From: Glossina fuscipes | Lineage: Eukaryota > Arthropoda > Insecta > Diptera > Glossinidae | Reading direction: 5' to 3' | Length of the DNA stretch: 64,000 nt | Assembly (NCBI RefSeq): GCF_014805625.2 | Contig: NW_023998423.1 | Span: 1,382,277-1,446,276 of the forward strand | Part shown: positions 32,421 through 46,800 of the stretch, one piece after another | Numbering within the stretch: position 1 is the stretch's first letter | Layout of the letters: each line of letters starts with the position of its first letter | The notes under the pieces: model-generated | Told to the model about the DNA's origin: nothing | What the model saw: the letters and a program-made list of their open reading frames with translations, nothing else | Database searches by the model: none | Program-made: the position numbers and the translations under genes

Positions 32421-34214
32421 TCGGAGGCCTTCTCCCTGTATTGATTGCTTGTATTGATTAGCTTAATTGCTTGAGTTCTTGTTGGTAGCTTTCGGTAGAA
32501 ATGGGTTCGTGTGTCTTGATCAAATCGTAACACGCTACGCTACCTGAGCGTGCCATGGGTATGCTACTTGTCGTTGACGTAATGACTTTCACAAGAGCTT
32601 TTTGCACTTCACATCTATAAATAAGACGTCGGCTTTATGTGACAGGTCGCAAATCAGCAGCGCTTTCTTAAAAATTAAGCAAGAAGTATAACGCTCATCG
32701 CTTCCCATAATATAACATGTACAGCTACATGCATCCTAATTATATTTTCTATGTGCAGTTGTGGAGGTAATAGCATTTTGTATTTTGCTTTTTGTGATTC
32801 TTATCACATCCATAACTTATTTCAAGTCAACGTCGATACAAACGAAAAGTCCACGTGAAGGGTTAATTAATTTAATCTCTTTCAAAAATTAATTAATAAG
32901 CCTTGTCAACTTTGAACAGTGAAACGTGTAGTTTTTTTTTTTATTATCTACATCAAGGATTATAAAGTAAATTGTACTTCATTGCCCGTTGCAAAATGTA
33001 AAATATGCAAAGGCGTTGCAACACCTGCGGCTGCGTAAGCATAATTTTCTATTTGTAGATATCGTTCTGCTGTAGATTTTATTACTAATTTAGTTGATTA
33101 TAAATATAATTTATACTCTTTGAAGAAACATGTGCAAGTGCAGATGTCATCAAAGCCATAGAATGTCTTCTTAAGGGCAAAAGGGTAGGCCGACTGATAA
33201 CTGCCACTTTAAATATTTGTTTGTCAGTTTGGCAACTTTTGCAGTCGTAACTTATGGTCTAACCGACAACGACGAAGGTTGCAAGTGCTACGTCTTTATA
33301 ACACCTTTAAACATTTTTAGAAAACATAATATTTTAGAGTTTTTTGTGAAAATCGCACTTATTGAGATATGAACTCACTATAAACTTTCTTATTAAATGA
33401 ATGAATGTAATTATGTCAAAAATTGTCCGCATCGCTTTTTCACTTATACGAAAGCTTTGCCAAAGTGGCGACCTAAAACTGAAGATGGCAGCACTTGTCC
33501 ACAAAATTTGGGACATACTTTTGTGCATGCATTCATCCAGTCATTCAAAGGGGTCTGTGTAATTCGTCGCGGTGCAGTTTTGGGCAGTGACTCTACCTAA
33601 GTATAAGGCTTATCTCTTATCGTATATGCATAATAATAAGAGCGGCCAAGAAGAGTAAATCACCGAAGGATGCTGCACGACCTTTGACAGCTAAGAGCGT
33701 CTTTAAACACGTCCAGAGAACATCTTTCTTCACATGGGTGTCACATTTGCTCACACCGAAATAAAAACCGTTTCGAAAAAAAAGTTGCTTCCTGGGCGGG
33801 ATAGCCATGAGGTTATCTTGACCAATTATCTTGAAAAATGGGAAACCCTTGCATTTAACGTATTGTGCATTATTTACACTTGCTTAGGCAGTTAAAGGTG
33901 GCTCATACTTTTGCCGTTGACATGTCGGAACGTTCGATTTTCAGGGCTTGCTTATGTTGACTACCCTTGTTGTTTAACAAATCTAGCCGCAAGTAATCGC
34001 TTTTTATTCCCTAAACCTAAAAATTGCATTCGAACAATGCAGAGACTTTCATCCGGTGATAATTTTTTGGCAGGGAACTCACCTCGAGCACTGGCTGGGA
34101 AAATTATGTACTTGAAATAAATTCGAAGTAAGATGACTTTGTTGTTCAGGCAAGAAAATTTTTTGTGTATAAATATATAAAGAAATATTTAAAATAAATA
34201 ATTTCAACTAAGCC

Positions 34215-34560
34215 TTTTTATACCCCATTTGCGATTCAAAGGTATATTAAGTTTGCACTCATTTTTGTTATTATACTCGTCGATTAAGAAGGTGGTGGTT
34301 GTCTGTCGCGGCTGTACGTCTGATTTTCTCTTGTCCGACATACAGGCCGCAAATTTGTGAGATATTTCGATTTAGAATTCGGATCTGTTTGAGCCTAAGG
34401 CCGGACGCTGTTGAAAATAGTCCTGATTCGATCATTTTTTCGACCCGTTTCAATATAACGCTTTATTTCAAAAATTTCTTGTATGAACGGGGTGGTGTTG
34501 CGCATTCAACGGTCCTGGCCTACTACAGTTTTATCGTCGCTAACCGCTGCTTTGCTTATT
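34215..34560 (+). repeat. Dispersed repeat family A copy
   Basis: Runs ATACCCCATTTGCG, ATTAAGTTTGCAC, TCTGTCGCGGCTGTACGTC, GACATACAGGCCGCAAATTTG, GGCCGGACGCTGTTG, CGATCATTTTTTCGACC and ATATAACGCTTTATTTC. Confidence 0.7.
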
Positions 34561-35564
34561 GGAGTTTGGATACGGATGACTAGATGGTTAAACTCATTTT
34601 TATTTCTTCTTCACTTTCGATATTGTGATTCCATTGCTAAGTGTTTTCAAAACAATTTTCTGTTGTATTTACGAACATATCTAATTCGGACAAGAAAATG
34701 GAAAAAAATAAAGTTTATCTTTATCTATCGATAATATTATCGAATCAATACTCACTAATACTCCAGCAGCTTACTAATTTCGCTCTATTAGCTTAAGAAG
34801 CGGAACTTTATATGTGACTTAGAGAGGGAAATTTTCTACATGGGCGTAGGCATTAAAACGCCGAGCTTCGATTGACTACAACTTAATTGCCTGTAGGCTA
34901 TTATTTATAATATTTATTGCTTTTCAGATTCAACGCGACTATCTTTTATCCCTAAGCATTCATTAGATTTAGATTAGATTTAGTGGTTGGGCGTTGTTGA
35001 TCTTTTTGCAAACGTGTCTATCTACAGTGATTTAGAACGAACAGAGTGTCCCTTACTTGCTAATACCATTGATATGCTTCTTCTTATATATATATATATG
35101 TTGGCCCAATTATTTTCTTTTTTTTCGTTTTGTTTTTCTTAAATAACTTTTCAATATAATTGTGCAACTGCCTCGCATTAATTATATCTACACTTAAGGA
35201 TATTACAAAATAATTTTACTTAAAATATATAAATATTTATAAGTTTGCTTTTGTTTCTTTCTTTTTTAACATATTAAAGCTTCTTTGTTTAGAGTTTCTT
35301 TGTAAGTTTTAATTTATTTGTTTTTTTTTTTTTCATTTTAGAAACCGAAACATTTACTTAAAATTTTGGCCAAGTATAGCTTTTAGAGACATTGAAGAAG
35401 ATCAGGTAATTCAAGATATATAGAATATTATAGAAGTATTTTGAAAATATATATTTCCATACCTCTTTGTGCTGCTTCGCTTAAAAAATGGTGGAGATGG
35501 TGGTTATGATGGTTGGTTGATGGTCTGTGGTTGAATCTTAAATAAATGTTTCGGCAACCATTTG

Positions 35565-38329
35565 TTACAAATATTCGGGCGGTGGTGGTTTTTCATCGGG
35601 TGGCGATGGACCCGACACCGAAACCATTGGTAAATTGCTGATCTTCGGCGTTAAGCATTTCAATTTTATCGCTTTTGGACTATTGTCTTGTGCTTGGAGT
35701 TGAGGAGTTAGGGCCGGTGATGCTGTAGATGAACGCTGTTGTATTAAGATAGGTGATCGACAGATATTGTTATTATTAGTTAACGGGTTAATATTATTAT
35801 AATTGCTGTTTTTTGCATTCATGGTAGTATTATCTATAGGTGTGAGGACTAACTCTTCGACCGTATCAGCCGAATCATGGAAAGTCGAATTTATTGACGC
35901 TGTATTAGCTAAGCTTATCGAAGGAGCTATTGTTGTTACATTGTCACGTTGTTCATGTTGTTGCGGTTGCTGCTGTTGCTGTTGTCGTTGTTGCTGCTGC
36001 TGCTGCTGTTTCTGTTGTTGTCTCTCCATGTCTCTAATATGTGGTGGTGGGGTTTCTATAGATATGCTACCCACGATGCGATTGGAGGTGGTTACAGCAG
36101 CGGAATGACCCAACACTGTAGTGGCAGCCAGTAATTTTTCGACATTATTCTTTAATGCCGCTATCGGATGGTTTTCAACACTCTTTGAACACTCTTGCAA
36201 TTCTATAGAATACTCATTTTGACCATCGGAATCATTGCCGACATCATTGTTATCGTCAGTCTGCCATTGACGTTTTTCCGAAAAACTTTTCTGTTTAAGA
36301 AAAACGAATGTATGTACTTAACGATAGTAAAAAAAAAAATCATGTTTATATGATTTTCCTTTAGAAGCAGAGTGAGTGAGGAGGAAGTATAGCAACAGAT
36401 ATAGTACTTGATTCTTTATCAATTGAAAATGCCGAATGAAAACTAAGTTTAAAGTTTTTTTCTCTAGAGAATGTGGTTTAGAGATATTTAATCTAAAGCT
36501 TTACTAAAAGCGTGGTAGTAATTTTTTATATTCAGAAGTTGTTAATGATAAATAGAAATTTTTTATATATATGAACGATATTTTCTTTCGACTTTAAAAA
36601 CATTTATTAACAGCGAGCGAGTGAGGAGTGTGGGTAAACGTTTTCCGAAGTTTGATTTGACTATAAATCGGTTTTAACAGTCTTTTACAAGAATATTATG
36701 AAAGGGTGTAAAAACATTTAAGAGCCGTTTTTTTGATGAGAAGAATTTACCTAACGGGCAAAAGTCTCTAAAAGTTCCATTCTACAGGTTTTCTATCTCT
36801 AAGTAAATAAATTATGTTTATGAAATTAAATGGAGCTAAAATATTTTAAACTTACGAAAACTATAAACCTTTTCCCAAATTTTTTTCAAGGTTTTCGAGA
36901 CTGCGATTAACCTGAAATGTTCAATTTTCAAACGATTTTCATTGTTTAAGCAGCTTTAAGGTGGGAGGAGCTGGTCCGAGCGGGAGCAATTTTTAAGAGA
37001 CCATTATAAATATTTTGTATTCGTCTCCCTGAATCAATGCGGAATGAGAATTGTTTTTGTAAAGTGCGACCAGTTTCCTAGACTTGGGTTTTTACGCCCA
37101 CTTACTTATACTTTTGGTTTCTGTAGCTATTCCTATTTACTAAGAATATTAGCCACCTTTCTTTTACAGTTTCTAATCTTATGTTAGGCTTTGAGAAGCC
37201 AAGAATCTTCGACATTTTACATATTTACGTTTACTCTTCGGGAAGTGATTCTCGTGCCATTTTTGATAATCTTTTAAAAGATCAAAAACTACGATGCTTT
37301 AAAGCTGTGTTTTTTATTGAATGGAGGTCTACAGCTTTATTCTCTATGTATGATGGGCATACAAATGTTAGATAACAGTTTGCAAGGGTACTTCAAATAA
37401 TATATTCCTCGTCTTGTGAGAATGTGAGAAGAGACGATAGTTTATGCAAAGTTATTTTTTATTTTTGTTACACACTTAATGCTAATCAAGTGAAGTATGA
37501 ATGCGAAGATTTATATAGGAAAGCGTGAAGATTTATGAGAAGAAGAAATTTCTCGAATTTTTAATGAAAACAGAATACAATATTGCTTTCATAATACAAT
37601 CATATGTACCATTAAGAAATATATGTAACTTACCTTTCTACCATTATCCGTAATATTTTCAGCACTTTTTGCCTTCCGACATAATACACTTTGCGAGCCA
37701 TGCCTACGCAAAAATTCTATTGAATCAAAACCCCTACCTTCAGATGAGACAAATATTGCTGAATTAATGCGACTGCGTGTGATACGCTCAGATATGGAGG
37801 CTGAATGCTCCTCCGGAAAAAAGTGGAAGTGCTGAAATCAAGAATAAGAAAAACCCGCACAAGAGAAGAAAGAGCGCACAAAAACGAGAACGGGAGCGCA
37901 CGCGTAAAAGTGAAGAAAAATAAAGAAAGAAAGAAAGAAAAGAGAACAAGAGAAATGCAAAACATACAATTTTAAAATATCACCAACTGTTTATGTCACT
38001 TATGTGCACGCTTTTAAATGAAGCAGCTAAAAAAGAACATTTAAAATGCTTACACGACTACTACTACAGTGTAGTGGTTGATAGGCGGCGAGTGCTCCGC
38101 ATTCGCTACTATCGAACTGAATTTGTCACACAGCCAACCAACATAATGTGGAATTGACACACACAATAGGTATGAAAAATACGAAAAAACAAAAGATACG
38201 GTAAAGAAATTGAAATACACGTTAAACTTTATGTCTTGAAGCTAAGATAATAATAACAATACATTGTGATGGAGTTTGCCGTGTGTGAGTATGTGGAGAG
38301 AGGCTGGATACAAAGAGAGAGATAGAGAT

Positions 38330-38370
<41 letters not shown>

Positions 38371-40851
38371 GAGAGAGAGAGAGAGACTATAGAATGATAT
38401 TTACAAACAAGAATCTTTCAATGGTGATTATAGATTACGGGGAGAGAAACAGAAAGTTAGGGAGAAAGGGAGAGAGCAAAAGCGAGAGATTGGTGAAGGG
38501 AAGAGAGTTTTATTAGAAAAACAAGCGAAAAAGCAATTCATGATTCTTATAGAACATTGCTTTAATTTCTAATATAAAGCAATTTGCCGGTACAAGGGAA
38601 GAATAGTACGGAAATCGATCTTCACATCAATTTTTAAAATCCTTTTTATGGTCTTAAGCCTTTAAAAAATATTTCGCCCAAAAACCTTACTACTTGAAAT
38701 TGAGGCGACTATGAAGTCATTTAACCTTTTAATCTATTCCCTAAACGGTAAGCAACATGAACTTTGAAAAATATAAACAAAAGAACACACAAATAATAAA
38801 AACTTTTAAAAACTGGAAACGATAGAAATTGTAACTTAACCGAAGGAAAAAAGGGGATGCGCGTAATGACGGGTGGGCAAGCAGAAAAGCAGAAATAGAG
38901 ATCAACCAAATAAAAGGCAAACAGAATAAAATTAAAAGAGAGATAGAAGAAAAGAAAGAACATGAGAAGGAAAAGCTATACCAGAACAAAAGCAATCAGT
39001 GAATCAAAGCTGTAGCGCTTTGGTGGATTTATTGGATTCGAGTATGTCGCTCCTTTTTTTTTCATATCGTAATCGACACTGTGTCAACTTAATTGATTGA
39101 TTGATCTGATGGATGATTGCTTGGCTTTGCTAAGTGTTTGTTAACAAAGCAAACTGTGAAAAGAATAAAGCACAACAACAACAAAAAAAAAAAAGAAAAA
39201 ACGAAAGGCAAGAAAAAATTGTAAATATTTTGAGCGAAATGTTAAGTCAAATTTCAAGTCGAATTTCTTTGTGCCAATTGCTTGACTTGGCCAAAATGCT
39301 GTTGAATTTGGTTCGTTGATGAAATATGATAAGGTGGGGCGGATGATTGGAATGCCAATAACTATGCAGGTATGCGAATAGACAGACAACAACAACAAAT
39401 CAAAGACGATGAATTTTATATAAAACTTAATTTACGAGTATTTCCAGTGTTTGTTTGTTTTTCTGAATTGGCGAAAGTGATAGTGCTTTTTTTTGTTTTT
39501 GAAATGTTTTTGTTTGTGGTAATAGTGGTGGTCTTGTGCTCTGCTGTACATAATTCGGTGATAATGGGTGGATGGGTGCTATAATCCAATCACCAACCAC
39601 TACAATAAAATTCTTTAACTTATTTATTTAGTTTATGACGTAACTGATATACTTCAATGTGACGTTAGGTAGAAAAACGTGAAACTTACGCTGTGTCGTT
39701 CGGTCGTGAGATTTGTATGATTGAGTGTAGTGGAATCGGTACGTATAGTATCACTAGCTGCCATACTGTGGCATTTGGGGAGATGATAAGAATCTTTGCT
39801 ATCGTGCGAATCGTCGCGACTACGTTCAGCATAGGAAAATTGTCGTCGATATAGGCGACGCCGTCTAAAAGCATTCGGATTCGTGCTACTCAAGCTGTTC
39901 AAATAATTCGGGCATATGGTCTTATGCAGGGGAAGTAATGATGTTGGTGCTGGTGGTAAGGGCCTATGATAACAATAATCATAACTAAATTGACGACGTC
40001 TCCATTGTTCATATTGACGATAATGACTGAAGAGACGTCTACGCCTTAAAATAAGTTGTTTTTTAGCTTCGAACAAATCGTCTCCTTCATTGGCAGCATT
40101 ATCCTGAGAATTTTTCAAAATACTACGCTGAGCAGCATAACTTTTTTGACGCAATTGCCGATGAAAATCGCATTTTTCCTTTTGGGTATGTACTGGCCGA
40201 CAGTGATGCTCGCAATGATGTTTAACGTCACAGTCTAATAAGCTTTCACGTTCTTCAACTTCTAAAGTAGGCTCGGATAAAGTCATATGACTATTGCTTC
40301 TCATATCCCGAAAGTCATGTTCATCGACACCGCTGTACGTAGTTCTGCGTATACCGCTGCCGCCACTGACGGGACTTTCAATGCTCTCTACGCGTTTATA
40401 ACTCTCTGATGATGTATTACCACCATCGACGCGAGTTGGTTGCTAGCTTTCTACGTCGGCGCGATGTAGCAAAGCAAACTGACAGCCGCAATCACGTTCC
40501 AATTCGCGGCGCGGATATTGAAAGCACCGATCAAATATACCACAGCCTTCACACCGTGGTAAACACTAAATAATCCAACAGCACATAATTGTTAAGCATT
40601 AAGTTTCAAGTAACGGTCATTATTAAAAAAAGAGTAAAGAAAATTTCTAAAAAAAAAATTATTTCACTAAAGTGATAGAACGTAACCGGATTACTCAGGC
40701 AGGACAACAACACAAAAGCTTTCAAAGCAAAATTTCGATAAATACTTCTTAATTTTCTTTTTTTTCATTCTTCTTTTCGATATCAATTCCTACAAGAAAA
40801 TATACATAGAAAAATCAATGCATAGCAGAAGACAGAAATAGAAAGAATGTA

Positions 40852-40888
<37 letters not shown>

Positions 40889-43800
40889 AAAGAGAGATAG
40901 CAAAAAGGAAAAAACGAAGTAAGCTCACATGCCTGTAGATTGAAAAAAAAGAAGTAAATAAATCTGGATTGTGAACAGAGCATCTATCTGGGGGGCACAG
41001 CTCATTACGCAGGCTGTGATTTTTGAAAAAGTTAACCAAAACATCATTTTCATCAATTCATGCAGTTTTTGTTGTTGTGCGATTTGCTTGAAATCTCACG
41101 ATACCTCCTAATTACATACAATTACAATTACAAGTACAAGCAAAATGTTATAGTTCTTAACTAAGCCTTTAGAGGTCTTTCACTTGTCCTATACTTGTTG
41201 TTTTCATGTCGTCGATTGTTATTGTGGCAAGAGCTACTCTGAACAGTTCAGTAAAATTAAGCAAAATAAAAACAGGGGAAAATTCTTTATATAACAAAAA
41301 TTGTTTTAATTAATAATCTAAATGGGGTTTTAATTAATGACCATTTCAATCAATTACGAAAGCATTCCAAAATTATTTTCTAAAAATGCAAGAAATTAAA
41401 TATATTTTAATATATGTCATTACAATTAATTCTATTTGGGACTTGGGTAGGTAAGGCGTGTTCATTGCAAAGAAAGAAAATCGCAAAATGAAGATGTAAT
41501 AATTGATTCAAGGAAAAAGTTCGTGGTATTTTGCTGTTGCAATATAAAGCATAATTAACTTAAGGCCATGTTTGTTTGCGTGGAACTGCTACGAATACTT
41601 TAAGCGAAAACTTTGTCTCGAAATATGCAAAGGAATGCATTCAAACTTTGTGTTGTTTAAAAGCCTGAAAAGTGTTTTATTTCTCAGTTAAAGTAAGCGA
41701 GAAAATCGTTGTACCCATCGTGGGAAAATATTAATTTCCTCATCTCATAGGTAACAACCAAAAACAAACGATGAGGACTTTGAACTTTTGGTTAAGATGA
41801 CGATCGCATAAAGCTCTGCCGCGTTTAATCACAGCTTTCAATCCCATATTCCTAGAAGCGCACCCTACTATTCGACGCAGTCGAAACGCATAATCTCATA
41901 ATCGATCGTGTACCCCTTTGCAAGTGATTTTCTCCGACGCAAATTTAGAAGACATATATATTTGCGAACATCTTAGACTAGCGGATGTGCAGTAGAATGT
42001 TCCGATCAACCCCAAGCCGCGATCATGCAACACACGAGCATGATTGATTTCATTGAAGTTCGTGTCTGGTTTGCTAATGAAATCATTACGTGTTGCTTGC
42101 AACCGAACCTAGGTTTCAAACCGGTCGACTAGCTATACTAATCAAGCTATCGTTTTTATTTTTACTCGACATAGAAAAGTGTCATCCACGTGTCCGCCAT
42201 AAACCACATCATGAAGCCAGACCAGACAGACCAGAAATTGTGAACTACGGATACTTTAAACTTCTTAATATCGTGGATAGATACATTAATACATCAACCA
42301 CGAATGGAGATTAAGGTCGCTCACTAACTATGTTGCCTTAGAACATAGACTATTTTATTGAAGATCGCATCTGCAATATTCGCCAAATGCGAGATACTAT
42401 CGATCTGAAGTTTCGACGGGAATAACCAAAGTTTATATCCGTCTTTATTGGGACCATCCTTTGCCAGTCACGAACCAAGAAGTATGCTGGTTTTTTTTTT
42501 TTCGCGTAAACCACTCCACGTTCAATCTCTTCATCCCGTCTATTCAGAAAATATGAATCAATAGTAGACAATAAATTATGCTGCACTCGCCCATAAATCC
42601 GATACTTGATCGCAAACTGATAACAAGATAATTTAAATTTCGAACGTTGTAGAATTTCCATCGCGTGAGGGTGATATAATGGATTATATGTCTGCCGCAA
42701 ACAAACTAGAGAAACACATCCCGACAGATATCATGCTTTTTTAATGGCGGTCTATAGCACCTTATACGATACGATAGACCTTAAAGGCCATCCTTCGAGA
42801 TCTTCTGGCAACTAAGACTTGCTTATCTAAAAGTGTGCTTTAGTCTAAGTTAATGCCTTGCCTTGTCTTACGTCCATCTTAACGCATTTAATAAGAGTGC
42901 AAGCCTTCCCAATCTTCGTGTGAGTATAGTAAGTTTTACGGGCAACTCGATACGAAGGAAGGTGCCACTTATGCCATATACAATATTTATAAGTGTTCTA
43001 TAGACATTTCATATTTTCCGCTTTATCCCAGAGATGATCATTATTATCACGTGTCTAGTAAGATTGTAAGCTTTCAAGCGTAAAATACGTGCTGACAACT
43101 AAATTCCCAAAGGCTTAGTTTTAGTTGGTTGTTTAAGACTTTGTTTTTGGTTTTCGGTTTCTGGGTTTCCATATCCGATTTGTATTTGTATTTTATATGT
43201 ATATATATATATATAAACACTCCGTTCGCATGCATTAGACGCACAAGCAAAAAACTATTGTATGTATGTGTTAAACTCTCAGAAATTGATTGAGAGACAT
43301 AAGCCATCGCTTGCCAAATTCATAAATAAGAAAAAAAAAAAAAAAAATGTTCTAAAAATCTATTGAACAATATTTCCGAAAAAAGAAGGAAAGACTTAAA
43401 AAAAGTAAATGAAGCGAAATCGGGAGAAAAAGCAAAAGAAAATGTTATGAGAAAAAATTCGATACCTTAACGAACATATCGTGATGTAAATTCTAGAGGA
43501 AAAAGAACAACAAGAACAAGAAGAAATAAGTTTCAATTGCATTTAGGTGAGGGGATAGAAAAAGAAAAAAGAAATTAGAGTGTGAAAGAAACGGTATAAT
43601 TTTAATATCCTCCCAATTTGATTAACGTTTATCGCCCAACACACATAACGTCATTTGAATTTTTCGACATGAGCGGATGTAAAGTTTGTTAAGATATCCC
43701 AACATTTTTGGAGTAAATTTATAAGAGTAAATGTGTTGTGCATGTTTGTGTTGATATGAACTGTTAATGTATTGAAAGAAAATTATAACTGAAACTTTTC

Positions 43801-46800
43801 GAAACTCATGGAAGCGTTTTATTTGTTTGTTCATATAACCTGTCGAAAGTAGGCCAATTATTCTTAATAACGTTGCAAGAGTGTCATTAATGAAAGACAA
43901 AAAAAAAAAAACGATTCCTTTAACAAATAAAAATGAGAATTAATTATTTGGAAAATGCCCCAGTAATTAGTAAAGCGTAGAAGCTTTAATTACATCCACC
44001 GCCAGAAAATAGTTTATTAAAAATGTATTATTTACTTTTTATAAAGCACACAAGGTGTGCATGTCTTTCTGTATTGTATATACGCGTATATATATAAGTA
44101 TGCATGTCCGTATGTTTGGATGTATGTATATATGTATGCATGTGTTTATATTTATATGTGTCAAAATAGATGCAGGTAACATATTAGGGCCGGGCCATTA
44201 ACCTGCACCTTTTCGCCTAATACCATGCTTCACCTGACTGGATATATATAGAAAATTATACTTTGAAAGGCGTGACACATAAAGAAGTGTCCTTCCTGAG
44301 AACCTCACGCAATTAACAGGAGCCGCATTTTAAAAACTTTCCATGGACGAAATAAATGGAGTCTAATGTATGTGTAAATGAGCCTTGCTTTAGATAAGGT
44401 AATGCCATTGTCACATAAGATCAATTCATTGCCTAATAATAAATGTTTTTACATAATAAAGTTGACGTTAATTGGGGATAAGAACTTGTTTTCGTTACGA
44501 ATGCTTAAGCAGTTCGTTGGGTAATTTAATTTTAAAAGCCCTTCAATTCTGAGTTTACTTGCTGGCAGGCAGGCTTACTCGCGCTATACAGAAGACATAT
44601 TACTAAATGGCATTTATATTACGTTTTATTGAAGCCTTGAGTATTTGCATCGAGCGGTACTTTGTTTTATTTCACTCTTCTATTTATTTTTTCATCTACT
44701 TTTTCATGCGTCAGGCAAAGTTAACTGGTTACCGCAGTTCCTGCCGTTTGGGCTATGAGTTCGTGCTACGTGTACCGTGCTCGCAACACGACAGCATATC
44801 CAATCATCTTTAATATACACTCTCTTTTTAAGCGTATAAAGGCAAACGTATTTTCGTCGCAATCATTTAAAAAAGAAATCATTTTATAAATATTGGAAAT
44901 TTTATTAATGATCATTTAATTTAGGCTTATATGGGGGTATTTTAGCTTCGGATACGTTATGTATACGTTAAATGTAATATTCCAATAAGTTTTCAATATT
45001 CATTTTCATGCCCTACACCAGTTGCGGTACAAGGACATATGAAGTTTGTGCGCAAGGACAGCAGATAGAGCTTCTTTCTACTGATCGATCGCTTTCTGAA
45101 CAGAGCTGTTTGACGACGCGTCTAGGCATCCGGTCGTCTGTCTTGTTTTTTGCCTTCAAGCTACGAGTTGCAATTTTTGAGATATTTGCACTGGCACGCT
45201 TTGGCCCAGAAGGCTCTTGAAAATTGTTCAGATCAGACCATTATTTCGAACCCTTCCAATATAAAGTTTTATTTTGAAAAGTCCTTTTGTGAATAATTCT
45301 ATTAAGCGAAATGCTGTAAGGAATTAATGGTTTTACAATAAGTTTAATAAGTTAAATATTTAATCCCGCTAAGCACTTTTTATAATAAAAAGATTACAAA
45401 ATAAAAAGTAATTCATTAACATATAATACAACAACAATTTATTTTTAGATTCTTGTATTTTAATTTGAAAAATTGGCTTACGTAGATGCCGTAAAGAGAT
45501 GTTAAAGGAAAATGACATTGAAATCGTTGAACGCAGTAGAGAATGTGTTAAAAACAGTTTACGTCGACAATTCACACCCACCAGGTGGTGTTGGAATTCA
45601 CAATCAATATGATTATTTGACGGTTTTTGAGTTCGCGCTTGTCGCGGTGACGGCCGTCATAATGTCAATGATATATCGTACCTCTACCGTAAAAAACTAG
45701 TCTACGTGCTTCATTTGGAGCTAGAGAAACGAAAAAACCTATACTTGCCGTTACTAATCTTAAAGAAGCACGACCAGAGCGTCCTCCACAAAGAGGTTAT
45801 GCCCTTAGTTTAGCAGTTCGCGTCATGATAACCGTCGGATTAAATAGGAAAAAGAGGACTTGAGGCCGTGAGAGCGTTTCTTATTTTGTGCAAAGATCTC
45901 TATTTATTCAAAATTTCCAAAAGCTATGTTTTATACAATAAAGCCAAGATGAGAACTTAGACCTAAACTTGATGATTTGGCATAACGTGGAATAGGGTCC
46001 CATGCGTTCTAATACCAATAATGCTCTCCATTGTAAATTGCTTGAAATTGTTTATTTGTTATATTTCCTTAATATTCTCCTAATTTTCAAATTGCATTAT
46101 TTTTTAAAGCTCTTGGAAATTTTAAAAACATTGCATTTTAATTTTTACCGACTTTTTTAAAATGTTCTGCATGAAATCTTTCATACGAGAATAAGAAAGA
46201 AGACAATGAAAAAAGGGGAAGAGAAGAGAAAGACATTATGGAATTTTTTTCCCCTTTTTAATATGCTTGCTCCAAGCATGTTTGTGTAATGTGAGTGATT
46301 GTGCTCGTACTATCCCCGAGGAAATTCTCTGAGGATCTACTCTAAAGGTCTTGTTCATTTCATCGTTTTATTATTATTATTGCTTTTTGTCCTTCTATTT
46401 TGTTACAGGTTTTTTTTTTGTTTTGTTTTGCTCAAATGTAGTTGATTTTCTAAACTCTATTTTTTCTTTTGCCAGGTGTGTGAGTGTGTACGTGTGTTTC
46501 AAAAAGAATAATAAATGTATGCATATTTTGTATATTTATGTAACATGAATATATATATGTACCTGATGCGAATGCTGACCGTTACAAACTCCGCCACTGC
46601 ATACACCAGTGCCGGGAACTTTGAGTTGCTCATGCTTATAGTCAGGCTGATAGGGTAACAGCATGCGTATTTTGCCCCAACGATTAAAGAATAATGCAAT
46701 CGCTCCTGCCCACACCATCAATACTATAAGAACGATGCCAATCTCAACGCCACGTATCTGTAATAAATTTCGCAAAAAAACAGTAGAAAACCAAATAAAA

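Larger units (their letters stand above)
25432..35564. other. 10 kb mainly repeat DNA between ALKBH8 and the FNDC5-like gene
   Basis: Apart from the doubtful gene pieces at 25.7-27.2 kb it holds family A and B repeats, a SINE, an assembly gap, microsatellites and AT-rich DNA (28681-29390, 30680-31380). The other ORFs here, such as 27886-28071, 29393-29677 and 33334-34120, have no recognisable product. Confidence 0.5.
40566..46562. other. 6-kb intron of the FNDC5-like gene
   Basis: Mostly AT-rich DNA with TAATTA-type cores at 41280-41420, unplaced repeat-like sequence at 41830-42900, TA/GT microsatellites (43195-43215, 44080-44160) and a family A copy at 45005-45330. Phase-0 ends fit without a further exon. 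Confidence 0.6.

Noticed and set aside
35803..36134. Cys/Leu-rich plus-strand ORFs
   Set aside because: Antisense shadow of the CAG/CAA tract in the last exon of the FNDC5-like gene.
38275..38520. CRISPR-like periodic array
   Set aside because: The periodicity is a simple GA/GATAGA microsatellite; there are no repeat-spacer units.
40443..40483. A short intron that would remove the in-frame TAG (GTCAGT donor, CTAG acceptor)
   Set aside because: It would be only 41 nt, shorter than the 56-85 nt minimum class here. It lacks a good pyrimidine tract and would also shift the reading frame.
42350..42700. 116-codon minus-strand ORF
   Set aside because: Protein-like in places, but no family is recognised, and the surrounding 41.8-42.9 kb looks like decayed repeat DNA.
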